64,000 nucleotides of DNA from Heterobilharzia americana (lineage: Eukaryota; Platyhelminthes; Trematoda; Strigeidida; Schistosomatidae), in contig OX104134.1 of NCBI GenBank assembly GCA_944470555.2, forward strand, positions 72,844,678-72,908,677, written 5' to 3'. Below the pieces are notes generated by a model that was given only the letters and a program-made list of their open reading frames with translations, did not search any database and was not told the DNA's origin. Each line of letters begins with the position of its first letter. The stretch's first letter is position 1. Of the stretch, positions 22,665-32,694 are shown piece after piece. The position numbers were made by a program, and so were the translations under genes.

Positions 22665-23504
22665 ATGTTCGACCACATTCCCAAGCTTATTCGTATTAAG
22701 CCGACTACGAACACGATCCAACTCGTGCCAAATTGGCCCGACAATGCAGAAATAGGGTTGCTGTATGCCGAGGCCGACGTTCGAGAAAAGGGTGTCTTCG
22801 ATACTCAATCTCGATTCCTCGCTGTCATAAGGTCACCACCGCGGGAATCAAACAGGTATGTTGCAGCATACATGTTTAATCCTGAAGTAAGTGACCCTTA
22901 TGCACTTCTAAAGGCCGCACTCTTGAAGAAAAGCGATCTCACAGATCGCCAGCGCCTAGACGAATTACTTCGTAACATCGAGCTAGGCACCCACTCAGCT
23001 ACTGAGGTCCTCGCACGCATGCGAGAAGTAATCGGTGCACGAACATTCGACGACGGTTTCTTCCGAGAACTATTTCTCTCAAAACTACCACAACCGGTGC
23101 AAACCGTGTTGGTGACACTGCAGTCAGTCTCGTTCGATGACCTGGCAGCCTCGGCAGATAAAATACTGGAGATTTCCAGCAGACTCGTCTCCAACGTATA
23201 TTCTGTCTGCGACAAACCACAGTGCCAGGATTCAGAGGTGACCAAGTTGTGCAACTCTGTGAAACGGTTGTTACGATCTCGAAGTCCTGGTTCACGTAGC
23301 ATTTCACAGGAATGCATTTTAGCACATCGCAGCAACTCGCGTGGTTGCCTCAAAACCAAGCCTAGCAAGGTGGAAAACCCGAAATGCTGCTGGTTCCATA
23401 ATACTTACGGAGGCGAAGCCAGAAAATGTCGGAAACCTTGCAGTTTTAACAAGGGCCCAAACTCGGGAAATGGTCACGCCGGCACGTGCTCACGGCAAGC
23501 GTAG
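22665..23504 (+). CDS. gag: Gag of element A
   Basis: Structural protein that packages element RNA. The first ATG of the frame (22665) gives 280 codons; the frame is open from 22614. The capsid-like part spans roughly residues 20-190 (VPNWPDNAEIGLLYAEADV near the start, FFRELFLSKLPQPVQTVL in the middle). Near the C-terminus (about residue 245) lies the clade's atypical box CCWFHNTYGGEARKCRKPC in place of a CCHC knuckle. The end overlaps the protease frame by 19 bp in the -1 frame, so pol was probably made by -1 frameshifting. The same ORF is intact in element B. Confidence 0.88.
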   Translation: MFDHIPKLIRIKPTTNTIQLVPNWPDNAEIGLLYAEADVREKGVFDTQSRFLAVIRSPPRESNRYVAAYMFNPEVSDPYALLKAALLKKSDLTDRQRLDELLRNIELGTHSATEVLARMREVIGARTFDDGFFRELFLSKLPQPVQTVLVTLQSVSFDDLAASADKILEISSRLVSNVYSVCDKPQCQDSEVTKLCNSVKRLLRSRSPGSRSISQECILAHRSNSRGCLKTKPSKVENPKCCWFHNTYGGEARKCRKPCSFNKGPNSGNGHAGTCSRQA

Positions 23505-23944
23505 CCGGCGGAAACAGCCGTTTGCTCTACGTCACCGACATTAAAACGAAAGTCCGCTACCTCGTCGACACCGGCGCAGAAGTTAGCGTTCTTCCCGCAC
23601 CATCAAAGCAGCGTCATCATGACCCATCCTCCAATCTCCAAGTAGCCGACGGCAAGGCAATCGCGACATTCGGGAGAGAGTATACCTACCTCAAATTAAG
23701 TTTAGGAAAACCCATCCACTGGATCTTCCTTCTCGCCGACGTTTCTGTGCAAATCATTGGCACAGATTTGCTAAACCATTACGATCTACTCGTAGATGCC
23801 CGCCGTCGACGACTGATAGATAACAACACAAAGTTATCTGTTGCCGGCAACACCTATGTAGGTCCGAGTTTAGCCCTCGTTAGGACCAAACAATCAGGCG
23901 ATGCGTCCTACCAAGCAGTTTTGGAGAAATATCCTGAGTTGTGA
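23486..23944 (+). CDS. pol: Aspartic protease and start of pol, ended by TGA (element A)
   Basis: The retropepsin active site YLVDTGAEVSVLP (near residue 30) and the IIGTDLL flap/C-terminal motif (near 93) are present. The frame ends at TGA 23942-23944 after LEKYPEL, short of the RT. The same TGA is in element B, so it predates the duplication or is inherent to this lineage. Confidence 0.85.
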   Translation: MLTASVAGGNSRLLYVTDIKTKVRYLVDTGAEVSVLPAPSKQRHHDPSSNLQVADGKAIATFGREYTYLKLSLGKPIHWIFLLADVSVQIIGTDLLNHYDLLVDARRRRLIDNNTKLSVAGNTYVGPSLALVRTKQSGDASYQAVLEKYPEL

Positions 23945-25164
23945 CAACTGAAGCGCACTCTTTCGTGCATAACCAGCAATGTTATGCATCACGTCACAAC
24001 CGCAGGCCCACTTGTGGCATCCAAAGCGCGCCGTCTAGCCCCCGATAAGCTCAAACGGCGAAGAGTGAATTCGACCACACGCTCGAACTGGGCATTATCA
24101 GACCGTCAAACAGTCCTTGGGCATCACCACTGCACACAGTTTCCAAAAAGGATGACAACGACTGGCGTCCAACCCGTGATTACCGAAGGCTTAACGCCAA
24201 AACAACTCCGGACTGCTACCCGATACCTCACGTTTACGATTTGACTGCAACCTTATGCGGAATGAACATTTTCTCCAAAATCGACCTGGTCAAAGCGTAC
24301 AACCAGATACCTACGGCAGCAGAAGATATAGCGAAAACGGCCATTGTTACTCCTTTTGGCCTGTTTGAATTCCTGCGCATGCCATTTGGTCTTTGGAATG
24401 CAGCACAAAAATTCCAACGCTTTATGGATGATATCTTCCGTGGTTTGAATTTTGTTCACGTCTTTATCGATAACTGTCTAATTGCGAGTCCAGATAAGGA
24501 AACACACCTCAAACATTTGGACCTCGCATTCGAAAGACTCAAAAAACATGGCATCACAGTCAACTTACAGAAGTGTGAAATAGGAGTTGAATCACTCAGC
24601 TTCCTTGGGCATACCATTGACAACAAAGGTATACGCCCATTGAGAGATAAAGTGGCGGCTATCACAAACTATCCAGAGCCGACCACTGTGAAACATCTCC
24701 GCACTTTCAATGGCCTGGTAAGTTATTACCGAAGGTTTATCCCTAACTGTGCCTCTGTCATGAGACCACTCACAGATCTACTTCGAGGAACTGCGAAGTT
24801 CGTGGCTCTGGACAACGCGGCTAGACTTGCTTTCTCTAAAGTCAAGGAAGCCATTTCGAACGCAACCATGCTTATGCATCATGACCCCAATGCTCCTCTG
24901 AGTATTGCTGTTGATGCATCTGATTCAGCAATTGGAGCAGTTTTGCAACAGTTGACTGACAACCAGTGGCAACCGTTAGCCCTTTTCTCGAGGCGGCTGC
25001 AAGACGCGGAAACAAGATACAGTACATTTGGTAGGGAACTCCTAGCCATGTACTGTTCTGTACGCCATTTTCGACATTTGGTGGAAGGTCGTGATTTCAT
25101 TATTTTCACAGACCACAAACCGTTAACGTTTTCCCTCAGCTCGGCGTCTGACAAATACTCCTAG
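23945..25164 (+). pseudogene. pol: Reverse transcriptase and RNase H of element A (damaged)
   Basis: The N-terminal RT part is in one frame to about 24055, then continues one frame over from 24058 after an A run. From 24241 it reads NIFSKIDLVKAYNQIP (motif A), FGLFEFLRMPFGL, then the active-site box VFIDNCLIA near 24465, where the usual second Asp is Asn. The connection domain FNGLVSYYRRFIPN and RNase H (IAVDASDSAIGAVLQQ, FGRELLAMY, FTDHKPLTF) follow. An in-frame TAG at 25162-25164 interrupts the polyprotein before the integrase. Confidence 0.88.
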
Positions 25165-26631
25165 CGCGAGTCGCGACAGCTGGATTACATTTCCCAGTTC
25201 ACGTCAGACATCCGCCACATTTCTGGAGCAAACAACTCCGCAGCCGACGCACTATCTCGAATAGCTTCGATAAACTATATCGAGGGCGTTGATCTCGTTG
25301 AACTAGCTCGGCGTCAAAAGGAAGACCTTGAGCTGCATCGTGAGTTGTCGTCCACAGCTCTCAAGCTGCGACTTTGTCCGGTTGGATCAGACAAGCATAC
25401 AATTTTGTGCGATGTCTCTGCTAGTCAACCACGCCCAATAGTTCCGAAGAGTTGTCGACGCAACGTCTTCAATACGTTGCACAAACTCTCTCATCCAGGT
25501 GTACGAGCCACCATTAGGCTTATCGCACAACGTTTCTGCTGGCCTGGGATGAACAAAGATGTTAAGGAGTGGACTCAGTCGTGCCTAGCTTGTCAAAGGT
25601 GTAAAGTCACGCGACACACGAAAAGCCCTCTAGGCTCATTTCTAGCCCCAGACATGCGTTTCAACCACGTCCATATAGATATTGTAGGATCCCAACCAGA
25701 ATCTAATGGATGTACCTACCTTTTCACTTGTGTTGATCATTTCACACGATGGCCGGAAGCAGTACCTGTCGAAGATATTACTGCCGAAACAGCTGCTCGT
25801 GTTTTCGTCGAAATATGGATCGCGAACTTCGGATGTCCATCTTACATCACAACCGACCATGAGCGCCAATTTGAGTGCGGATTATTTCACGCTCTAACGG
25901 CACTTTTAGGTTGCACTCGGTTCCGAACGACAGCCTACCATCCACAAGCAAATGGCATGGTAGAGCGTTTCCATCGACAGCTGAAAGCTTTCCTTTCAGC
26001 TGCAAACATACCTCAGTGGACCGAGGCTCTGCCTCTAGTCCTACTAGGTATTCGTAACGCCTTGAAAGTAGATGCTGGTTGCACCCCCGCACAACTCGCA
26101 TATGGGATCACTCTTCGCCTGCTAGGTGAGTTTGTTTCCTCTTCAACTCTCAAACATGTTTCCGACAGGGCATCATACGTGACTAGGCTTACAAGGACAA
26201 TATGTTCAGTTAGGCCTTCTTCGGTTAGACATCAAACGACTGATGTTTTCGTTCACCCCAGTTTACAAGAGACACCACACTTGTGTATTCGCCACGACGC
26301 CGTTCGTCGACCACTTGAACCACCCTACGACGGGCTATTCAAAGTGATCAAGAGATACGAGAAACTCTACATAATTGAGCGAAACGGATGTGAAGATACT
26401 GTTGGTATCGACCTTGTGAAACCAGCTTGTTTCGAAGGCATTCCTATTATAAGTGATGTTTCAGCTGGCTACAGCCGACCGACGGACAGCTCAATTATCG
26501 AAATTCTTAACGATGTGCCTGGTAATGCACAGCTGCAACAACCATCGGCGCAACAAAAGACACGATCAGGTCGAACCGTCAGGTTCCCGGAGTATCTGAA
26601 GTCATATTCAACTCAGCTGTGTGTGTGCTAA
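25165..26631 (+). CDS. pol: Integrase region of element A pol
   Basis: Same frame as the RT, separated only by the TAG at 25162. The end of the RNase H tether (ISGANNSAADALSR) is followed by the HHCC zinc domain (HKLSHPG...CLACQRC, near 25490-25600). The DDE core has Asp in HIDIVG (near 25675), Asp in TTDHERQF (near 25858) and Glu in NGMVERFH (near 25960), all retained. The C-terminal part has PPYDGLFKVI and ends at RFPEYLKSYST. In element B most of this part is deleted. Confidence 0.87.
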   Translation, partial: RESRQLDYISQFTSDIRHISGANNSAADALSRIASINYIEGVDLVELARRQKEDLELHRELSSTALKLRLCPVGSDKHTILCDVSASQPRPIVPKSCRRNVFNTLHKLSHPGVRATIRLIAQRFCWPGMNKDVKEWTQSCLACQRCKVTRHTKSPLGSFLAPDMRFNHVHIDIVGSQPESNGCTYLFTCVDHFTRWPEAVPVEDITAETAARVFVEIWIANFGCPSYITTDHERQFECGLFHALTALLGCTRFRTTAYHPQANGMVERFHRQLKAFLSAANIPQWTEALPLVLLGIRNALKVDAGCTPAQLAYGITLRLLGEFVSSSTLKHVSDRASYVTRLTRTICSVRPSSVRHQTTDVFVHPSLQETPHLCIRHDAVRRPLEPPYDGLFKVIKRYEKLYIIERNGCEDTVGIDLVKPACFEGIPIISDVSAGYSRPTDSSIIEILNDVPGNAQLQQPSAQQKTRSGRTVRFPEYLKSYSTQLCVC

Positions 26632-27084
26632 CCATATTTTTTTCTTTTTTTCGAGGCGATATTTTTCTTATTTACCGGCAATGCACAAACCCTAGGACAC
26701 CTTGCATTTTTATATCACTTTTTATTACCATGTAATAAAAACTAAAAAAACCGGCGAAGATAAGCGTAAATTTTTATTTTTCTATACCTTTATATATAAA
26801 TAATTCCCATTTTTACGAAGCGTTTTCATGGTATTAAAGACTCATTTATATTCCGGGTGCAACGAGCACCGAACGAAACGTCAAAGGAAACTGAGGACTG
26901 CGATCGACGTCCAATTCGATTTGTTGTATTTTACTTATTTAATTGCCACGACACCCTAGAATAAGGTTCAGACAACCAGGGGCCACTTCACGCAGTGAGC
27001 CCATCGGAAGAGTTTTACCAGTGGAGAAACCACTAGGTTTTTACTTCCGGCTGGTATCGTCCTACGGTCCTCACGAACTCACTA
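26632..27084 (+). other. Non-coding 3' interior of element A
   Basis: AT-rich stretch between the pol stop and the polypurine tract; shared with element B (31048-31498 in reverse). Confidence 0.7.
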
Positions 27085-27097
27085 GGGGGCAGTGATC
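27085..27097 (+). promoter_or_regulatory. Polypurine tract (tentative)
   Basis: GGGGGCAGTGATC precedes the 3' LTR start; purine-rich but interrupted. Confidence 0.45.
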
Positions 27098-27441
27098 TGT
27101 TGCGTCACACACTTCCCCAAACTCAATGGCCTGGGGTTTGACGGCACCCAACATTGATGCTGACCTTGATAGTTTAACTGGACTCGCTGAGCTGAAGGCA
27201 CCCGGCCAAGCATCCTCGCCATTTGGCACACTGTCGTGTTACGTTGCATTGCTCGTTTTCGACTCTCTAGCCAGTTAGTTGGAACGCATCGGTATTTTGG
27301 CATAACCATCCAAATATACTATTCCATCCGACTAAGCTATCGTGTTCTTCCTTGGTCTCGTATTCGTGGATATATAACAAGTTCGAATAATTAATGATTG
27401 GTCTTTGCGTCTGTCAAGTTCGCACCAGGACAAATCATAAA
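27098..27441 (+). repeat. 3' LTR of element A
   Basis: Begins TGTTGCGTCACACAC and matches the 5' LTR. It shares the variants TATTCGTGGATATATA with the 3' LTR of element B rather than with its own 5' LTR, as expected if the whole element was duplicated after insertion. Confidence 0.9.
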
Positions 27442-27690
27442 AAGGAATATAATTGACTACTCATAGCTGTGTGCTGCTACGGTATTGATGAACAAGTCGA
27501 AAACGTCGTCGTTTGATCCATCAGAGCTGTGTAATTACCAAAGTGACAGCAGAAGACCACTATGAGCCAAGTTACTACATTAAAACCAGGGTTTGAAGTG
27601 AATTTTGAGTTGGCCGAGCCGTTGGATAATACAAATATCTTGATGTGTCAAACAGACAGCATAAACATAGGAGCTAGCATTGCGTAGTGG
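27442..27690. other. Spacer sequence, nothing recognised
   Basis: Unique-looking AT-rich sequence inside the inverted duplication. Confidence 0.4.
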
Positions 27691-27699
27691 TTCAAGTTG

Positions 27700-27904
27700 C
27701 CACACTTCACACCAGCTCATGGTGCACGAAAGCACTAAGATGAAAGATGAAGAAATAAAATGGCAGTTAAAAGTGGTGGGAGTTTACACTTCCCTACAAA
27801 GCTCAGATCAACAGTCGCTGACTTCATGGAATGATTCATACATTAGTCTGGCCACCTCTAACATTCTTCTGGCCTAATCCTACTTCATACAACAATGATG
27901 TGGA
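27700..27904 (-). mobile_element. RTE 3'-part fragment, antisense
   Basis: TGGCCACCTCTAACATTCTT and neighbours align with the reverse-oriented C-terminal end of RTE-1 (near 10980) and of RTE-2 (near 57605). It is joined directly to a sense-oriented RTE fragment. Confidence 0.55.
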
Positions 27905-29035
27905 GCAGTGCTGAGTGGCGAAAGCAATAGAGACGGTGGAGGCAACAGCCTTAGGTTATGCTCGGCAACTACCTAGGCTTACCAATGATACTGGCAGGAG
28001 AAAGAGGATGGTGAGTGAGACCATCACCAGCGGCCTGTCACGAAAGATGACTGGTATCTTTAGCGAGAAACTTTGAAGCGCGGTTAAACTGGCCTGAAAC
28101 CTCAATCCAGTTGTGCAGCATCCAAGCTGGACGCCTCTCGAAGTTGAGAAGCCTGTTTCAAAACTGGATCGATACAAAGCAACAGGGTCAAACAATTTAC
28201 TATTGGAGGTTCTCAAGGATGGAGGTAGGAAATTACAGAGTAAAGTAACGCAGGTATTCACTAGTCCATGGGAATCAAATGTAGCCCTGTCAGACTGGTC
28301 TGCTTCACTAATCATTCCGGTTTATAAGTAGGGAGAACATTTCTCCTTCATTCATCAACTATAGAGGAATCAGTTTGAATAACATTGTAGCTAAGATCAC
28401 TGGTTTCATAGCCTAGCACAAGAACCACAAATTCGAGAAGACTAGGCAGGTCTCAGACCTAGACTACAGCGCATCGACTAGATGTTCATCCTTCAGCAGG
28501 TTCTATAAAAAAAGCATACCTACGGATATCTGACATTTGCTATATTTCCTGACCTGTAACCGACATTTGACACTATCTTTCTCGAAGTGTTGTGTCAGTA
28601 TCTGGCTGTGAAGGGAGTACCCAGCAAGTATGTAGCACTATTAACTGGTCCCTTTCTGAACTCATGGAGCTGCGTTGTTTTGTACGGGAAGGCTTCATGC
28701 GATCGATGGCAACCAGTGGTGTATGTCAGAGAGGCCCGGTGTCCCCATTTCTGTTCACCTTCGTTATACATCTATTAATGTACATAATCTTGGGTGCACA
28801 TGACTTCTCATGGATTGGTCTACTTCCTGAAGAGCGTGTGGTTGACTGAGTGCGCAAGCAGTGTTCTTCAGCTAGTTGAAGACACTGAGAACGTAGCAGG
28901 TCTCTGGAACGCGTTGAGCATGAATCAGACTATATTTAGTATGGGTTTTGAATGTGTCAACTGTGAGATGACGCTTCACTGGTGGTCTTCGTCAGGTCCA
29001 AGTGTAAGGATAGAGTGAAGTGTTAAGGTTTACTG
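27905..29035 (+). mobile_element. Degenerate RTE reverse-transcriptase fragment
   Basis: Plus-strand frames follow copy 1 from its linker (a VSETITS block near 28015, SNNLLLEVLKDGG near 28190, DWSASLIIPVYK near 28310) to motif B (VPSKYVALL near 28620; CQRGPVSPFLF near 28730). Many stops; a dead copy. Confidence 0.75.
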
Positions 29036-29636
29036 AGATTATTTAGGAAGTTGTATTGGTGCACATTGGCTGTTTTCTGATGAGATGCCATATGGAATTC
29101 GGAAGACCCGTTTGGCATGTGTCAACTTTCGTCGTCTGGGGTAGTGTTTAGCGAGATGTCCGTCTCTCCTGGAGGGGGTGGGCGTGTCGCATCGGAGAGG
29201 ATTTTTTTTCTTCGCTATTGTGATTTTCGGCCTTCGGCAGTCGATGGTTTGATGTCTCTTGATATTGCTGACAATTTCCATGTCAGTGAGGTGGTGTTTG
29301 CAAGGTTGCGTATGAGCTTGTGGACTGGATCTGGATTCGCTGGCTTGGACGTATTAAGCCATGTCGGCCTTCACCATTTTGACCTGCAACTTTAGCGGTT
29401 TTTGGGCTAGGGTGATAAACTGCTTGTTGTGTCAACGCCATTCCTCTGCCCTTGCCCACAAAATGCTTTACTTTTGGTGTAAGCCGTGTGTTCACTTGTT
29501 GTCTGTCTCTTACATAACCTCGGCATAATAAATTTAAATGCCTGGAGATCCTTTGATATATGGCAGAAAGTTGGTTGCGTCCTCTATAAGATGCAAGTTT
29601 TGATTAACATGGATACTTGATGCGACGTACTTCCTC
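29036..29636. other. Unclassified spacer sequence
   Basis: No conserved coding motif recognised on either strand. Confidence 0.35.
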
Positions 29637-29945
29637 GGAATCAGCAACCTAGGGTTTGACGAGATTCGAAATTGATACTGATCTTCGCTGTTTTGTCAAG
29701 AGCGTTAAGCTGAAGGCAGATGGCCCAGCATCCATGCCATTTGACACGTTTCAGATCTCGTGATCTAACCTTTAGTCAGCTAGTGGAGTGCGCCGGTTTT
29801 TGGTACGACGTCGCAAACACATCATTCTATCTGACTACTCCATTGTTTTCTTCCTTGATCTCGTGTGCGCGGGCAAATTACGGGTCCGAATAATTTGTTT
29901 TTAGTTCTTGGGCCTGCCAAGTTCGCACGAGGACAATTCCCAAAG
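29637..29945 (+). repeat. Diverged solo LTR of the same Ty3/Gypsy family
   Basis: Aligns end to end with the 344-bp LTR (GGGTTTGACG near 29653, TTCTTCCTTGATCTCGTG near 29850, CAAGTTCGCACGAGGACAA near 29920), with many substitutions. No primer site or gag follows, so it is a solo LTR left by recombination. It lies between arms A and B. Confidence 0.8.
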
Positions 29946-30690
29946 ACATTCGTCTACTTTCGTGCCACTCTTCTCTTATCCATCTATCCCTTTTATGTAG
30001 CCATGACGTATGACAACTTGAAACGGGTGCACTTGTATTTCAGGCTAGATGTTGATTGTGCCTTTCCGACTGTCTGCGTGATGTTGCGGACAGTTGGGTG
30101 TGCAGTGTGAGGCTCTTAGTTACTTGTTCATGTCCTGGAGCTATAGTATTTTTCGTCAGCGTTATACATCCCATTCAGGTTATACATGCCACGGCATGAG
30201 GCAGTACTATCTACCTGTGACTGCTAAAGCGAATTTGCCCATAATAATAATGATAATAATAACCGTTATCATGAGCAATATATTCTACTAGGAACGCCGT
30301 CAGAAATAATTGCTTCAATTTGTGACGCATGCAAACAGCAGTGGGATTGAATTATGCTCAACCATATTGCCTGTACTCGCTACTCAGAATAGCTAAATGG
30401 TAGCTGTTAGACAGTATCAATGATATCGCTAAAGAGGTGTTTCCAGAGGGTGAGTGGACATTTATGGTAGGGAATGCTAAGTTTCCTGTGCGGAAATGAT
30501 CGTAGTACAGTGAAAAATAGTTCAACGAAATTAGTAGCCTACAGTAGAAACGAGGCTCACCAGTGTTACTGACCTTTTGTTTTAGCGGAAGTTTGTGCTG
30601 AAAACACAGTCAAGGATTAATTCGATATGAAACGGCATGTGAAATTTACTATTTCCACTTGGCTGCACAATGGTGCTACCTGTTCGCCTT
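29946..30690. other. Spacer sequence, nothing recognised
   Basis: Contains a short ATAATAATGATAATAATAA run near 30240; no gene or element identified. Confidence 0.4.
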
Positions 30691-31033
30691 TTAGGATTTG
30701 TCCTGGTGCGAACTTGACAGACGCAAAGACCAATCATTAATTATTCGGACTTGTTATATATCCACGAATACGAGACCAAGGAAGAACACGATAGCTTAGT
30801 CGGATGGAATAGTATATTTGGATGGTTATGCCAAAATACCGATGCGTTCCAACTAACTGGCTAGAGAGTCGAAAACGAGCAATGCAACGTAACACGACAG
30901 TGTGCCAAATGGCGAGGATGCTTGGCCGGGTGCCTTCAGCTCAGCGAGTCCAGTTAAACTATCAAGGTCAGCATCAATGTTGGGTGCCGTCAAACCCCAG
31001 GCCATTGAGTTTGGGGAAGTGTGTGACGCAACA
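30691..31033 (-). repeat. 3' LTR of element B
   Basis: Reverse complement of 27098-27441, sharing its diagnostic variants. Confidence 0.9.
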
Positions 31034-32457
31034 GATCACTGCCCCTAGTGAGTTCGTGAGGACCGTAGGACGATACCAGCCGGAAGTAAAAACCTAGTGG
31101 TTTCTCCACTGGTAAAACTCTTCCGATGGGCTCACTGCGTGAAGTGGCCCCTGGTTGTCTGAACCTTATTCTAGGGTGTCGTGGCAATTAAATAAGTAAA
31201 ATACAACAAATCGAATTGGACGTCGATCGCAGTCCTCAGTTTCCTTTGACGTTTCGTTCGGTGCTCGTTGCACCCGGAATATAAATGAGTCTTTAATACC
31301 ATGAAAACGCTTCGTAAAAATGGGAATTATTTATATATAAAGGTATAGAAAAATAAAAATTTACGCTTATCTTCGCCGGTTTTTTTAGTTTTTATTACAT
31401 GGTAATAAAAAGTGATATAAAAATGCAAGGTGTCCTAGGGTTTGTGCATTGCCGGTAAATAAGAAAAATATCGCCTCGAAAAAAAGAAAAAAATATGGTT
31501 GGCACACACACAGCTGAGTTGAATATGACTTCAGATACTCCGGGAACCTGACGGTTCGACCTGATCGTGTCTTTTGTTGCGCCGATGGTTGTTGCAGCTG
31601 TGCATTACCAGGCACATCGTTAAGAATTTCGATAATTGAGCTGTCCGTCGGTCGGCTGTAGCCAGCTGAAACATCACTTATAATAGGAATGCCTTCGAAA
31701 CAAGCTGGTTTCACAAGGTCGATACCAACAGTATCTTCACATCCGTTTCGCTCAATTATGTAGAGTTTCTCGTATCTCTTGATCACTTTGAATAGCCCGT
31801 CGTAGGGTGGTTCAAGTGGTCGACGAACGGCGTCGTGGCGAATACACAAGTGTGGTGTCTCTTGTAAACTGGGGTGAACGAAACATCAGTCGTTTGCCGT
31901 CTAATCGCAATTAGACAGTTATCGATAAAGAGGTGAACGAAATTCAAACCATGGAAGATATCATCCATAAAGCGTTTGAATTTTTGTGCTGCATTCCAAA
32001 GACCAAATGGCATGCGCAGGAATTCAAACAGGCCAAAAGGAGTAACAATGGCCGTTTTCGCTATATCTTCTGCTGCCGTAGGTATCTGGCTGTTCGCTTT
32101 GACCAGGTCGATTTTGGAGAAAATGTTCATTCCGCATAAGGTTGCAGTCAAATCGTAAACGTGAGGTATCGGGTAGCAGTCCGGAGTTGTTTTGGCGTTA
32201 AGCCTTCGGTAATCACGGGTTGGACGCCAGTCGTTGTCATCCTTTTTGGAAACTGTGTGCAGTGGTGATGCCTAAGGACTGTTTGACGGTCTGATAATGC
32301 CCAGTTCGAGCGTGTGGTCGAATTCACTCTTCGCCGTTTTGAGCTTATCGGGGCTAGACGGCGCGCTTTGGATGCCACAAGTGGGCCTGCGGTTGTGACG
32401 TGATGCATAACATTGCTGGTTATGCACGAAAGAGTGCGCTTCAGTTGTCACAACTCA
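31034..32457 (-). pseudogene. pol: Element B pol remnant with internal deletion
   Basis: On the minus strand, RT up to the FIDNCLIA box is joined at about 31901-31906 to the C-terminal end of pol. This removes what corresponds to 24488-26224 of element A (1737 bp, a multiple of three): the rest of RT, RNase H and the integrase core. A T-run indel just after the junction shifts the frame again. Two extra bases near 31500 (GTGTGTGTGCC for A's GTGTGTGCT) abolish the normal pol stop. The RT start carries its own one-base difference from A in the C run at 32350-32353. Confidence 0.85.
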
Positions 32458-32694
32458 GGATATTTCTCCAAAACTGCTTGGTAGGACGCATCGCCTGATT
32501 GTTTGGTTCTAACGAGGGCTAAACTCGGACCTACATAGGTGTTGCCGGCAACAGATAACTTTGTGTTGTTATCTATCAGTCGTCGACGGCGGGCATCTAC
32601 GAGTAGATCGTAATGGTTTAGCAAATCTGTGCCAATGATTTGCACAGAAACGTCGGCGAGAAGGAAGATCCAGTGGATGGGTTTTCGTAAACTT
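32458..32694 (-). pseudogene. pol: Element B protease, C-terminal half
   Basis: Carries the IIGTDLLNHYDLL end of the protease. The N-terminal half with LVDTGAEVSVLP is at 36326-36524, the two halves being separated by the CR1-like insertion. Confidence 0.85.

Larger units (their letters stand above)
21491..27441 (+). repeat. Inverted duplication, arm A
   Basis: Arm A matches the reverse complement of 30691-38518 with coordinates summing to about 60009-60010 over the outer half. It consists of about 700 bp of non-element flank (21491-22191) plus a complete LTR retrotransposon (22192-27441). Sampled stretches differ by only a few substitutions and single-base indels (for example one base at about 22075). 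Similarity stops exactly at the inner LTR end and, on the outer side, at 21491. Confidence 0.93.
22192..27441 (+). mobile_element. CsRn1-clade (Boudicca-like) Ty3/Gypsy LTR retrotransposon, element A
   Basis: A 5.25-kb element with LTRs of about 344 bp, a primer site matching tRNA-Trp, gag with the clade's C-H-C-C box, then protease, RT, RNase H and integrase in Ty3/Gypsy order. CsRn1 of Clonorchis and Boudicca of Schistosoma mansoni share the tRNA-Trp primer and this gag box (established for the clade, recalled). The LTRs differ by a handful of bases (near 22450-22470 versus 27360-27375, and the terminus), so the insertion is not brand new. A stop, a frame break and a changed RT active site make it non-functional. 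No clear target duplication was found. Confidence 0.92.
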
